Below, in pieces: positions 1-8,513 of a stretch of 64,000 nt of DNA. Location: the NCBI GenBank assembly GCA_002362105.1, contig DETD01000017.1, forward strand, positions 37,762-101,761, read 5' to 3'. The stretch comes from Bacteroidales bacterium UBA3297 (GTDB taxonomy: Bacteria; Bacteroidota; Bacteroidia; Bacteroidales; Paludibacteraceae). A model generated the notes under the pieces. It worked only from the letters and a program-made list of their open reading frames with translations. It did no database searches and had not been told where the DNA came from. A program made the position numbers and the translations under genes. The first letter of the stretch is position 1. Each line of letters opens with the position of its first letter.

Positions 1-1
1 G

Positions 2-661
2 ATGCACAATAATATGATTACCATCAATGGACAGAAGATGGGTAAGTCGCTGGGTAACTTCATCACTTTGGATGAGTTCTTCACTGGCTCTCATGAAAAG
101 CTTACTCAGGCTTATTCGCCAATGACCATACGTTTCTTCATCTTGCAGGCTCACTACCGCAGTACTGTCGACTTCAGTAACGAGGCTTTGGTAGCAGCAG
201 AAAAGGGATTGGCACGCCTGACCGACACTTACAACCGTTTGTTGCGCATCAAACCGTCGGCTGCCACTTCCGACAATGTTTCTGTCGCTGGCTTGCGTGA
301 GAAGTGTGAAGAGGCTATGCAGGATGATTTGAACACGCCTATCGTAATCTCTCATTTGTTCGATGCCTCTAAGTCTATTAACCTTATTACCGACGGTAAG
401 GCTACTATTTCTGAGGCCGATCTTGCTGAACTCAAGTCTACGTTCGAAATGGTGGTGAACGATATATTGGGCCTCCGTCTCGAGGGTAGTGCCGCAGGCA
501 ATAATTCTGCCTATAAGGGGGCTGTCGACCTCTTGCTCGAAATCCGCAAGCAGGCTAAGGCCAACAAAGACTGGGCTACCAGCGACCTTATCCGCGACAA
601 ACTTGCCGCTCTTGGTTTCTCTGTTAAAGACACTAAAGATGGTTTTGAATGGTCGCTTTAA
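2..661 (+). CDS. cysS: Cysteinyl-tRNA synthetase, C-terminal part (5' end outside window)
   Basis: This is the last 219 residues of a class I cysteinyl-tRNA synthetase, the cytoplasmic enzyme that charges tRNA-Cys. The fragment begins just before the KMSKS signature, present here as KMGKS (residues 12-16), which positions ATP. It then runs through the helical anticodon-binding (DALR-type) region to a short C-terminal tail. The catalytic HIGH motif and the zinc-binding residues must lie upstream, outside the window, so the ATG at position 2 is an internal Met and not a start. A strong terminator follows at 694-727. The Gly at the third KMSKS position is a mild variant and does not suggest a broken gene. 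Confidence 0.93.
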   Translation: MHNNMITINGQKMGKSLGNFITLDEFFTGSHEKLTQAYSPMTIRFFILQAHYRSTVDFSNEALVAAEKGLARLTDTYNRLLRIKPSAATSDNVSVAGLREKCEEAMQDDLNTPIVISHLFDASKSINLITDGKATISEADLAELKSTFEMVVNDILGLRLEGSAAGNNSAYKGAVDLLLEIRKQAKANKDWATSDLIRDKLAALGFSVKDTKDGFEWSL

Positions 662-693
662 TCTGATTTAGCAGTATATCAAATACTTTTTTG

Positions 694-727
694 AATCCCG
701 TTACTCTTACGAGTAGCGGGATTTTTT
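694..727 (+). terminator. Rho-independent terminator of cysS
   Basis: A 13-bp perfect inverted repeat (694-706 with 711-723) has a 4-base loop and runs into a T tract (722-727). It sits 33 bases after the cysS stop codon. Confidence 0.9.
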
Positions 728-786
728 GCTTTTCCCAATAATTATTACTATATTGTGAAAAGATATAACTAAAACGATTGGCAATT

Positions 787-1167
787 ATGAAAAAAGAACT
801 TAAACAGGAATATATTTTCAATAAGGTTCCTACCAATCTGCTTTGGAATAGTATTTCGACCGCTGACGGTCTGGCCGAATGGTTTGCTGACGATGTTGAC
901 GTTGAGGGCGATAACTTTACTTTCAGTTGGGAGACGGAAAAACAAACCGCGCTTCTCAAGCAAAGCAGAGTTGGGGTTTACGTTCGCTTCCACTGGATTG
1001 ATGACGACGATTCTAAAACTTTCTTTGAAATGCGTATTTCTGTCGATGAACTTACGCGCGATGTGATTCTTACAATTACCGATATAGTTGATAGTGATGA
1101 TTTCGACGATACGCTTGAACTGTGGAACTTGCAGGTAGATTCTCTTAAAGAAAAGTATGGCGTTTGA
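787..1167 (+). CDS. START-like (SRPBCC-type) domain protein
   Basis: This is a small soluble protein of 126 residues, very acidic and without a signal peptide. The spacing of aromatic residues and the opening pattern (EYIFNKVP, then W-IS---GLAEWFAD) match the Bacteroidota START-like family related to the AHSA1/SRPBCC fold, a helix-grip fold that usually binds a hydrophobic ligand or a client protein. No ligand is known for this family, so no specific role is assigned. I chose the ATG at 787; an in-frame TTG nine bases upstream is a weaker alternative. The gene stands alone between the cysS terminator and a promoter-like box at 1220. Confidence 0.75.
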   Translation: MKKELKQEYIFNKVPTNLLWNSISTADGLAEWFADDVDVEGDNFTFSWETEKQTALLKQSRVGVYVRFHWIDDDDSKTFFEMRISVDELTRDVILTITDIVDSDDFDDTLELWNLQVDSLKEKYGV

Positions 1168-1219
1168 CTTTCGACTTTAAAAGTGCCTCGTAAAAGTAGA
1201 TAATTATTTATTTTTAATC

Positions 1220-1227
1220 TAAATTTG
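1220..1227 (+). promoter_or_regulatory. Bacteroidota-type -7 box (TAnnTTTG)
   Basis: TAAATTTG lies 26 bases before the ATG of the LptF/G gene and could start the long plus-strand transcript. No TTTG -33 element is seen at 19-21 bp, so the call rests on the -7 box and its position. Confidence 0.4.
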
Positions 1228-1253
1228 CAGTTCGAAGATTTTAATTAGGAGAA

Positions 1254-2783
1254 ATGGGCATTAAGCGCTTAAACATATATCTTATCAAGGGGTATTTGGG
1301 CACCTTCATCGCAACTTTTTGTGTGTGCCTCTTCATTGTCCTCATGCAGTTTTTGTGGAAGTATGTAGGAGATATGGTGGGCAAAGGCTTATCGATTTCT
1401 ATCTTGTTGGAGTTCTTTGGCTATGCTGCCCTTTCTTTGGTGCCTATGGCGTTGCCGCTTTCCATTTTGTTGTCATCGTTGATGGCGTTTGGAAATTTGG
1501 GCGAAAAGTTGGAGTTGTTGGCTATGAAGGCTTCGGGCATCTCCCTCTTTAAAATTATGAAGCCTTTTGTCGGTTTTGTCTCTATTATCTCTATTGGAGC
1601 ATTCCTCTATTCCGACTTTGTTTTGCCGGTTATCCAAGACCGACTCTATATTCTAACCCGTTCTATGGTGCAGAAGTCTCCGGAAGTGGAAATTCCAGAG
1701 GGCTCGTTCTATCAGGGGGTTCCGGGTGTCAGTGTGTTTGTTGGCCATAAAGACCACGATACAAAACTGCTGAGAGATATTATGCTTTACGATTTTTCGG
1801 GTTCAAGCACAAACTCTAGCAACAGTGTGGCTGCCGACAACATCTCTATTACGTGTGCCGACTCTGGCCGTATCGGCATGTCAGACGACCAGCAGAATCT
1901 GGTGCTGACACTGCATAATGGCGTCACTTTCGAGAATATCCGCCAGCAGAACCGCCAACAGAATAACCGCTCGATTCCTTATCGACGAGAAAATTTCAAG
2001 TATAAGCAGATTTTTGTCGCTTTCGACAACTCGATGAAGATGGTTGATGCCAGCATCACCTCTAACAAGTATGTGGGTAAAAACTTCAAGCAGTTGACGC
2101 ATGTGGTCGACTCTTTGGCTGTTGTGTCGAAGGAACTGGCTGATAAGGATGTGAACCAGATGGTCAACGAAAGCTATTTTGAACGCACAGGAAGTAAGCA
2201 AAGGGTTAATCTTTCCTCATTGGGCGATTGCCGGAACTTCAATTTCCAGCAGTTGTTCGACAAGCAGTGCCGCGATGTGCAGATTACGGTGGTCGATGAT
2301 GCGATTAGCCACAGCTATTCCACGTTCAATGTGCTTGAGTATATGTATGCGGAAAAAGACTATATGGTCGACCGTAATGCGCGCCGACACGATATAGAAC
2401 GCCACCGCAAAGTGACGATGTCTTTGGCCTGTCTTCTGTTCTTCTTTATTGGAGCTCCGTTGGGTGCTATTATCCGAAAAGGTGGACTTGGAACCCCAAT
2501 CGTAACATCCGTCTTAATCTTCATCCTCTATTATGTGATAGATAATACTGGTTACAAGATGGCCCGTGAAGGTGTTTGGTATGTTTGGGCCGGTATTTGG
2601 TTAAGTTCTGTAATATTGTCGTCGTTAGGCGTGTTCTTGACCTATAGGGCAGCAGCCGAGTCTACCGTAAATACAGAACGTTTGAAAGAGTTTGTATTGG
2701 GAATTGAGAAAAAATATAAGAATAGGAGACAGAACCCGCTGAGTGGGCTTGTGAAAATATATAATAAAATCGACGATAAATAA
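1254..2783 (+). CDS. LptF/LptG-family permease (YjgP/YjgQ)
   Basis: This is an inner-membrane permease of the LptF/LptG family, which with the LptB ATPase extracts lipopolysaccharide from the inner membrane for transport to the outer membrane. Hydrophobic segments near residues 12-35, 50-80 and 95-125, followed by a long soluble middle region and three membrane segments near the C-terminus, give the expected 3+3 arrangement around a periplasmic beta-jellyroll. At 509 residues it is longer than the roughly 360 of proteobacterial LptF/G, because the periplasmic part is enlarged, as is common in Bacteroidota. The ATG at 1254 follows a GGAG sequence. It is the first gene of a tight run, ending two bases before ribBA. 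LptF cannot be separated from LptG on this evidence. Confidence 0.88.
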   Translation: MGIKRLNIYLIKGYLGTFIATFCVCLFIVLMQFLWKYVGDMVGKGLSISILLEFFGYAALSLVPMALPLSILLSSLMAFGNLGEKLELLAMKASGISLFKIMKPFVGFVSIISIGAFLYSDFVLPVIQDRLYILTRSMVQKSPEVEIPEGSFYQGVPGVSVFVGHKDHDTKLLRDIMLYDFSGSSTNSSNSVAADNISITCADSGRIGMSDDQQNLVLTLHNGVTFENIRQQNRQQNNRSIPYRRENFKYKQIFVAFDNSMKMVDASITSNKYVGKNFKQLTHVVDSLAVVSKELADKDVNQMVNESYFERTGSKQRVNLSSLGDCRNFNFQQLFDKQCRDVQITVVDDAISHSYSTFNVLEYMYAEKDYMVDRNARRHDIERHRKVTMSLACLLFFFIGAPLGAIIRKGGLGTPIVTSVLIFILYYVIDNTGYKMAREGVWYVWAGIWLSSVILSSLGVFLTYRAAAESTVNTERLKEFVLGIEKKYKNRRQNPLSGLVKIYNKIDDK

Positions 2784-2785
2784 AA

Positions 2786-4000
2786 ATGGAAAAAACTTCA
2801 AGTGTCAATACTATTGAAGAGGCTTTGGTCGACTTCAAGCAAGGAAAGTTCTTAATTGTTGTTGATGATGAGGACCGTGAGAATGAGGGTGACTTCGTTA
2901 CCGCTGCCGAAACCATCGACGAAGAGAAGATTAACTTCATGCTTAAGTTCGGACGTGGTGTCCTCTGTGCCCCTATTACTATTCAGCGTTGTAAGGAACT
3001 GAATATAACGAGGGAGGTGGAAGATAACACTTCTATTTTGGGTACTCCATTTACTGTTACTGTCGATAAACTGGAAGGCTGTTCTACCGGTGTTTCTGCG
3101 CACGACCGTGCCGCTACTATAAAGGCTTTGGCCGATCCTGCTTCTACACCTGCCACTTTTGGCCGTCCCGGACACATCCATCCGCTCTATGCGCAAGACA
3201 AGGGTGTCTTGGCCCGTGCCGGACATACTGAGGCTGCTGTCGATTTGGCCCGCCTTGCTGGACTGAACCCTGCGGCCTGCCTCATTGAAATTATGAATGA
3301 GGACGGTACTATGGCGCGTATGCCAGATCTTATAGAAGTGGCTAAAAAATTCAATATTAAGATAATCACCATACGCGACCTTATTGCCTACCGTTTGCGG
3401 AGCGAACGGACGATTGAGCGTGGCGAAGAAGTGAAAATGCCTACTAAATATGGTGATTTCAGACTGATTCCGTTCCGTCAGACTGATAACGGTTTGGAGC
3501 ATGTGGCGCTTATTAAGGGTGAATGGGAACAAGGTGAGCCTATCTTGGTCCGTGTGCACTCTTCTTGTGCTACTGGCGATATTTTCGGCTCGTACCGTTG
3601 TGACTGCGGCGAACAGCTCCACATGGCTATGCAGCAGGTCGAAAAAGAAGGTAAGGGGGTTGTTCTGTATATGAACCAAGAGGGACGCGGCATTGGACTG
3701 ATGAACAAGATCAGGGCCTACAAACTGCAAGAAAACGGATACGATACGGTCGATGCGAATGTTCACCTTGGCTTTAAACCCGATGAGCGTGATTATGGTG
3801 TTGGTGCACAAATATTGCGCGATTTGGGTATCTCTAAGATGAAACTCATGACTAACAATCCGGTCAAGCGTGTCGGCTTGGAAAGTTTCGGACTCGAAAT
3901 CACTGAAATTGTTCCTATTGAGGTGGCTCCGAACAAATACGATATCGAGTATCTTCGTACGAAGAAATCTAGAATGGGCCATACTATTTTTAACGTGTAG
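2786..4000 (+). CDS. ribBA: Fused DHBP synthase / GTP cyclohydrolase II
   Basis: This bifunctional cytoplasmic enzyme makes both precursors of riboflavin. The N-terminal half (about residues 1-200) is 3,4-dihydroxy-2-butanone-4-phosphate synthase, with the metal and phosphate motif DDEDRENEGD near residue 27. The C-terminal half (about 205-404) is GTP cyclohydrolase II, with the zinc cysteines in the C-x10-C-x-C pattern (CATGDIFGSYRCDCG) and the NQEGRGIGL motif. The fused order and the 404-residue length are normal for Bacteroidota. The start lies two bases after the LptF/G stop, so translation may be coupled. No FMN riboswitch is visible because the gene is internal to the operon. Confidence 0.97.
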   Translation: MEKTSSVNTIEEALVDFKQGKFLIVVDDEDRENEGDFVTAAETIDEEKINFMLKFGRGVLCAPITIQRCKELNITREVEDNTSILGTPFTVTVDKLEGCSTGVSAHDRAATIKALADPASTPATFGRPGHIHPLYAQDKGVLARAGHTEAAVDLARLAGLNPAACLIEIMNEDGTMARMPDLIEVAKKFNIKIITIRDLIAYRLRSERTIERGEEVKMPTKYGDFRLIPFRQTDNGLEHVALIKGEWEQGEPILVRVHSSCATGDIFGSYRCDCGEQLHMAMQQVEKEGKGVVLYMNQEGRGIGLMNKIRAYKLQENGYDTVDANVHLGFKPDERDYGVGAQILRDLGISKMKLMTNNPVKRVGLESFGLEITEIVPIEVAPNKYDIEYLRTKKSRMGHTIFNV

Positions 4001-4021
4001 GGCTGGTTCGTTTGAAAATTT

Positions 4022-4732
4022 ATGACTAAACTTGTTATTAATATTGACAAGGTTGCTACCTTGCGCAATTCGAGGGAGGGTAATGTGCCCGATGTTTTGA
4101 AGGCGGCTACCGATTGTCAATTGTTTGGCGCCGATGCTATTGCTGTTCACGCGCGTCCCGATGCAAGCCACGTCAAGTATGCCGATGTGCTTGATTTGAG
4201 AAATGTGGTGAACTCAGAATTCCATATCGAGGGTTATCCGAGCAAAGAGTTTATCGATCTGGTTCAAAAGGCTAAGCCTAACCAGGTTACTTTGGTTCCC
4301 GATGCGCTCGTCTCGAATGCCGGGTGGAATTTTGACAAGAATATTGACTTCCTGCGTGAGGTGATTGACGAAATGCAGCCTTTCGGGGTGCGTATAGCTT
4401 TGTTCGTCGAGCCTGATGCGGCTAGTGTGGAGATGGCTGCAAAAGTGGGTGCCGACCGCGTACAGCTCTATATGGGCGGATATGCCGCGACTTTTGAAAA
4501 AAATGCCAATGCGGCTGTCGCTCCTTATATCGAGACGGCGAAGGTCGCCCTCAATTTGGGGCTGGGTGTAAATGCTGGGCATGGATTGAATTTGCGTAAC
4601 CTGCCTTTCCTGCATCAAAACATCGGTTGGCTGAAAGAAGTTTCTGTCGGTCACTCTTTTGTTTCCGATGCACTATACTACGGCTTCGAAAAAACCGTTT
4701 CTCTATATAAAGAATGTTTAAATCACGAATAA
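4022..4732 (+). CDS. pdxJ: Pyridoxine 5'-phosphate synthase
   Basis: PdxJ condenses 1-deoxyxylulose 5-phosphate with 3-amino-2-oxopropyl phosphate to make pyridoxine 5'-phosphate, the last ring-closing step of the DXP-dependent vitamin B6 pathway. It is a cytoplasmic TIM-barrel enzyme. The opening NIDKVATLRN, the VH-RPD motif near residue 40 and the C-terminal GHGLN and SVGHSFVSDAL motifs identify it, and 236 residues is a normal length. Lys in place of the proteobacterial His at residue 10 is usual in this phylum. It starts 21 bases after ribBA and is followed by exbB, the common pdxJ-exbB-exbD-tonB order of Bacteroidales. Confidence 0.96.
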   Translation: MTKLVINIDKVATLRNSREGNVPDVLKAATDCQLFGADAIAVHARPDASHVKYADVLDLRNVVNSEFHIEGYPSKEFIDLVQKAKPNQVTLVPDALVSNAGWNFDKNIDFLREVIDEMQPFGVRIALFVEPDAASVEMAAKVGADRVQLYMGGYAATFEKNANAAVAPYIETAKVALNLGLGVNAGHGLNLRNLPFLHQNIGWLKEVSVGHSFVSDALYYGFEKTVSLYKECLNHE

Positions 4733-4751
4733 AATCAGTTAAAGTAAGTAT

Positions 4752-5444
4752 ATGATTAACGTATTGTTACAAGTACAGGACTCTTTGGCTACTGCTGCTG
4801 GCACAGAGAGCGCTGCCGCCGAAGGTATGAATCTTTTCGACTTGGCTTTGAAGGGTGGTGTCATTATGATTCCGTTGCTCTTTTTGCTCGGAATGTCGGT
4901 TTATATCGCTGTCGAGCGTTTTGTGGTCATTCGTCAGGCTGCAAAGAACGACGATGCTTTTATGAACCGCATAAAGGAATGCCTTACCGAAGGTAAAATT
5001 GAGGCGGCTACCGAACTTTGTGAACGTACCAATACTCCTTATTCGCGTATGGTTGCCAAGGGTATCAGCCGTTTGGGACGCCCTATGAACGACGTCCAGG
5101 TCTCTATCGAGAACGTGGGTAACCTCGAGGTTTCTAAGTTGGAGAAGAACTTGTCGTTGTTGGCTACTACTGCTGGTGGTGGCCCTATGCTCGGCTTCTT
5201 GGGTACTGTGTGCGGTATGATTCAGGCTTTCTACAATATGTCGTCTGCTGGTAACAACGTCGACGTTACGAACTTGGCCGGCGGTATCTACACGGCTATG
5301 GTTACTACAGTAGCCGGACTTATTGTCGGTGTTGTGGCTTACTTCGCTTACAACTATCTTGTCTCTATGGTCGACAAGGTGGTCCGCGACTTGGAGGCCC
5401 GCTCTCTCGAATTTATGGATATTCTTAACGAACCTGCTAAATAA
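4752..5444 (+). CDS. exbB: ExbB/TolQ-type proton channel
   Basis: This is the inner-membrane component that, with ExbD, uses the proton gradient to energise TonB. The 230-residue MotA/TolQ/ExbB protein has a first membrane helix near residues 37-58 (GGVIMIPLLF), a large cytoplasmic loop, and two C-terminal helices. The conserved GPMLGFLGTVCGMI segment near residue 155 and the second helix pair near 180-205 line the channel. An N-terminal region of about 35 residues precedes the first helix. It is followed after 11 bases by exbD and then by tonB, forming a complete energy-transduction cassette for outer-membrane receptors. Confidence 0.93.
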   Translation: MINVLLQVQDSLATAAGTESAAAEGMNLFDLALKGGVIMIPLLFLLGMSVYIAVERFVVIRQAAKNDDAFMNRIKECLTEGKIEAATELCERTNTPYSRMVAKGISRLGRPMNDVQVSIENVGNLEVSKLEKNLSLLATTAGGGPMLGFLGTVCGMIQAFYNMSSAGNNVDVTNLAGGIYTAMVTTVAGLIVGVVAYFAYNYLVSMVDKVVRDLEARSLEFMDILNEPAK

Positions 5445-5455
5445 AACCGATTGCA

Positions 5456-5881
5456 ATGGCTCTTAAAAGAAGAAATAAGCCCGATGCTTCGTTCAACATG
5501 TCGTCGATGACGGACTTTGTGTTCCAAATCCTCGTCTTCTTCATGTTGACTTCTGCTGTCGTGCATCCTAACGCAATTAAGGTCAATTTGCCACAAAGCA
5601 ACACGCAGACCAAGGCTAAGCCGTTGGCTCGTGTCGTGATTGACAAAGACCTCAATTATTATGTTGGTTTTGGTAGTGACAAAGAGCAGCCTATCCCATT
5701 CGAACAGTTGGAGTCTTGGCTCCAGAACGAGGCGGTTAAGGAACCTGACATGTATGTCGCCCTTTATGGCGAGACTACTGTCCCTCTGGGTGAGGTGGTG
5801 AAGGTGCTCAGCATTGCTAATGCCAATAAGTTTAAACTGGTCATTGCTACTCAGCCGCTCGAATCTGCCGGCAAGAAGTAA
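5456..5881 (+). CDS. exbD: ExbD/TolR-type biopolymer transport protein
   Basis: This is the partner of ExbB in the TonB energising complex. The 141 residues hold a short basic cytoplasmic start, one membrane helix (about 18-38, MTDFVFQILVFFML) with the conserved Asp at its beginning that carries protons, and a periplasmic ExbD/TolR domain. The SS-MTDFVFQ motif is the family hallmark. It begins 11 bases after exbB and ends 18 bases before tonB. Only one exbD is present here, unlike Bacteroidota clusters that have two. Confidence 0.93.
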   Translation: MALKRRNKPDASFNMSSMTDFVFQILVFFMLTSAVVHPNAIKVNLPQSNTQTKAKPLARVVIDKDLNYYVGFGSDKEQPIPFEQLESWLQNEAVKEPDMYVALYGETTVPLGEVVKVLSIANANKFKLVIATQPLESAGKK

Positions 5882-5899
5882 GACCTAAATCGTCAGCTT

Positions 5900-6853
5900 A
5901 TGCAATTAGAAGAAAAAGCAAAAGTGTGGGGTGGCACGTTTACGGTCATTTTCTACATCCTATTGCTGCTTTTACTCTTATTTTGTTGCTTCGAACGTGT
6001 TGAGGTGAAGGAGGAAGATGGTGTGCCTGTCTCTATGGGTATGCCTGATATGGGTGGTGACGACCTCTTCGAACCTACACCTGAAAGCGAAGTCCAAGAA
6101 GTTGCCCAGCAGGCGCCTGCACAGGCTCCTACTCCTGCTCCTGCAACTCCGGCTCCTGCTGTAGCTCCTAACGTGGCTACGCAAGACCTGGAGCAGACCG
6201 CTGCTGTCCCTGCATCAAAAAAGAAGCAGGAAAAGACTTCTACACAGCCTAATGCTGCTGAAGAGGAGGCTCGCAAACAGAAAGAGTTGCAACGTCAGGA
6301 AGAAATCCGCAAGCAGAAAGAGCTTGCTGCCGAACAGGCGCGTATAAAGAAGGAAGAAGAGGCCCGCAAGAAGGCTGAGGCAGAAGCGATCGCCAAGAAA
6401 AAGGCTGAAGAGGATGCCATCCGACAGAAGGCTAGCAATGCCGCTAATGTCTTTAAAAAGAAGAACACTGCTTCGGGTTCTGGCACCGATCCTAACTCTT
6501 CTGGTACTGGTTCTGGCTCCAAGCCTGGTACACAAGGTTCTCCTAACGGTACTCCTGGTGCGGGTGGTAATGGAGGCAAGGGTAACGTATGGTCGCTCGA
6601 TGGCCGACAGATTGTGGGTACGCTGCCACGTCCTTCATATACGGTTAACGAAGAAGGTTATGTTATTGTCGATATAACTGTTGATAACGATGGTAATGTG
6701 GTGGGTGCTGAAATCAAGAAGAGTTTCGGTATCACCAGTCCCGCTTTGCGTAATGCTGCTTTGCAGGCTGCTAAAAAGGCCAAGTTTAGTAGCAAGTCGG
6801 GTGGACATTTCAACCAGCATGGAACCATTACGTATAACTTTAAACTTAGATAA
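5900..6853 (+). CDS. tonB: Energy transducer TonB
   Basis: This is a periplasm-spanning protein that passes energy from ExbBD to outer-membrane receptors. It has an N-terminal membrane anchor (about residues 14-32), a Pro/Ala-rich stretch (about 70-95), a long charged Lys/Glu/Ala/Gln helix region (about 115-180), a Gly/Ser/Thr-rich linker (about 190-225) and a C-terminal TonB domain (about 235-317) ending in ITYNFKL. The charged central helix resembles TolA, so an additional cell-envelope role is possible. The linker RQKASNAANVF is echoed in the next gene (RQNASSKVANAF), which suggests the two arose by duplication. Confidence 0.88.
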   Translation: MQLEEKAKVWGGTFTVIFYILLLLLLLFCCFERVEVKEEDGVPVSMGMPDMGGDDLFEPTPESEVQEVAQQAPAQAPTPAPATPAPAVAPNVATQDLEQTAAVPASKKKQEKTSTQPNAAEEEARKQKELQRQEEIRKQKELAAEQARIKKEEEARKKAEAEAIAKKKAEEDAIRQKASNAANVFKKKNTASGSGTDPNSSGTGSGSKPGTQGSPNGTPGAGGNGGKGNVWSLDGRQIVGTLPRPSYTVNEEGYVIVDITVDNDGNVVGAEIKKSFGITSPALRNAALQAAKKAKFSSKSGGHFNQHGTITYNFKLR

Positions 6854-6855
6854 GT

Positions 6856-7923
6856 ATGAAATTGGAAAATTTGAGGAATAGGGCGGTTCGCCCAGTCTTG
6901 GCTGCTTCTTTGCTTGCTTTCTCTGCCGCTTCTGCGTCGGCTGTCAATATTGTGGCTGACGGATGGTGGGGGCTCGACACCTGTATGGTTTCCCAACTGC
7001 CTAATGCGAAACATCCGACCTACAAGATGGATATCCGTATGGCCGAGGGCGCTATTTTCAAGTTGTCTAAAGACGGTTCGGTTATATCCAATGCGAAGGT
7101 AGTCCTTTCGCCGGCTGTATCTGCTTCTTTCAAGTGGGAGACGGGTTCTGACGGCATTACTCCGGCACTTCGCTTTACCGGAAAGGGACATGTTGCCGAA
7201 CTCTATTATATATGTGGAAACGGAAAAGACACTATCGCCTCAGCCAAGTCTGTGGCTTATGAGAATGTGCTTGCCGTGCCGGGCCGAACATTGGCCGGGC
7301 CATATCCGCGCAGAATTATCGATTCCAAGGAGTCGGGTTCTGTTGTGGTCGATGTCACTGTCACTAAGGCTGGTTATGTCGAGGGTGTGGCCATTGTCAA
7401 GTCGAACGGTGTAACCAATCCGCACGTTCGTAACGAGGTGTTGTCCGATGCCCTTCATCTTCGTTTCTCTCAGGGAACTGCTGACCAGAAGGGTTCTATT
7501 ACCTATAACCTCTGTGCCGACGATTATAACGAGGCGCTTGCTGCGCAGCGTAAGCGTGAAATGGATGAGCGCCGCCGTCTGCATAAAGAGGAAAAAGTAC
7601 GCCAAAATGCCAGCAGTAAGGTGGCTAATGCCTTCAGTAACAACGCTAATTCGTTCGAATTGGCTGGACGTAAACTCGCAAAGGCCATGCCACAGCCTTC
7701 TTGCTCGGCGAAACAGAATGGCTGGGTAGAAGTTAATATTACCGTCGACAACGATGGTAATGTGACGAAAGCGACACTGGGTCGTCGCTCAAAAGAAATC
7801 AACGACCAGGCTGTCTTCGATGCTGCTATTAATGCGGCGAAGGCGACAAAGTTCAATGCGGTCAATGTTACCGATATGCCTAACCAGTTGGGCACTATCA
7901 CTTATCATTTTACTGCTAAATAA
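6856..7923 (+). CDS. Secreted protein with a novel N-terminal domain and two TonB C-terminal domains
   Basis: This 355-residue protein has a signal peptide (1-29, ending ASASA). A domain at about 31-133 closely resembles the mature N-terminus of the giant adhesin at 11576: both have KDG, then W-TGS-G, then LY-I-G--KDT-A. Two TonB-type C-terminal domains follow (about 155-220 and 275-355), each ending in the G(S/T)ITY strand, separated by an Arg/Lys-rich helix (230-258). Unlike real TonB it has no membrane anchor apart from the cleavable signal, so it is probably periplasmic or exported and cannot transduce energy in the usual way. It starts two bases after tonB. Its function is unknown; binding to receptor TonB boxes or to peptidoglycan is only a guess. 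Confidence 0.7.
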   Translation: MKLENLRNRAVRPVLAASLLAFSAASASAVNIVADGWWGLDTCMVSQLPNAKHPTYKMDIRMAEGAIFKLSKDGSVISNAKVVLSPAVSASFKWETGSDGITPALRFTGKGHVAELYYICGNGKDTIASAKSVAYENVLAVPGRTLAGPYPRRIIDSKESGSVVVDVTVTKAGYVEGVAIVKSNGVTNPHVRNEVLSDALHLRFSQGTADQKGSITYNLCADDYNEALAAQRKREMDERRRLHKEEKVRQNASSKVANAFSNNANSFELAGRKLAKAMPQPSCSAKQNGWVEVNITVDNDGNVTKATLGRRSKEINDQAVFDAAINAAKATKFNAVNVTDMPNQLGTITYHFTAK

Positions 7924-7925
7924 TC

Positions 7926-8486
7926 ATGACAAAAGTTTTTGCATTCCTAATAGACGGCTTCGAACCTAGCGAGGCTATTGTTCCTATCGACTTTATGCGT
8001 CGGGCTAAGTTCGACGTTACGGTGGTTTCTCTTATGGGACGCCGTCAGGTCGATGGCTCTCAGGGTATTTCGGTTGTTGCCGATGTGCTTTTCGAAGACG
8101 TGAAAGACCAGTTCGCCCAGGCCGACTTGCTGTTCCTGCCAGGCGGACCTCGAACTTCAAACTACCTTAATTACGCGGAGCTGAAGGAAGTGGTTATGGC
8201 CCACTACAATGCCGGTAAGAAACTGGCTGCTATTTGTGCCGCTCCTATGATTTTTGGACGTTATGGCATTCTTAAAGGCGAGAAGGCTACTTGCTATCCG
8301 GGGTTTGAGAAGGACCTCGAAGGTGCCGAATTCCTGCACCAGCCTGTGGTCGTCTCTGGCCAGTTTATAACGGGAGCGGGCGCTGGTGCTGCTGTCTATT
8401 TTGGATTCAAGGTTGTTGAGGCACTTTCCGACAAACGTGTCGCAGATCTTATCCGTAATTCAGTAAACTACCAGAAGGAGGTTTAA
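7926..8486 (+). CDS. DJ-1/PfpI family protein
   Basis: This is a 186-residue cytoplasmic protein of the DJ-1/ThiJ/PfpI superfamily (class I glutamine amidotransferase-like fold). The nucleophile elbow AICAAP (Cys near residue 105), the acidic residue in DGFEPSEA near residue 13 and the FLPGGP motif near residue 78 are all present. Members include deglycases, glyoxalases and redox-sensing chaperones; the sequence does not tell which. The best match in style is the Bacteroides 4-methyl-5-thiazole monophosphate biosynthesis (ThiJ-like) annotation, which is a family label and not a proven role. It lies two bases after the preceding gene, inside the same operon. Confidence 0.88.
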   Translation: MTKVFAFLIDGFEPSEAIVPIDFMRRAKFDVTVVSLMGRRQVDGSQGISVVADVLFEDVKDQFAQADLLFLPGGPRTSNYLNYAELKEVVMAHYNAGKKLAAICAAPMIFGRYGILKGEKATCYPGFEKDLEGAEFLHQPVVVSGQFITGAGAGAAVYFGFKVVEALSDKRVADLIRNSVNYQKEV

Positions 8487-8513
8487 ATTACTTATTAATT
8501 TGATTCGTATTAT

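Noticed and set aside
2852..4171. Long minus-strand open frame (439 codons) opposite ribBA and pdxJ
   Set aside because: It is antisense to two clear enzyme genes, has no recognisable domains and arises because the sense codons avoid those giving antisense stops.
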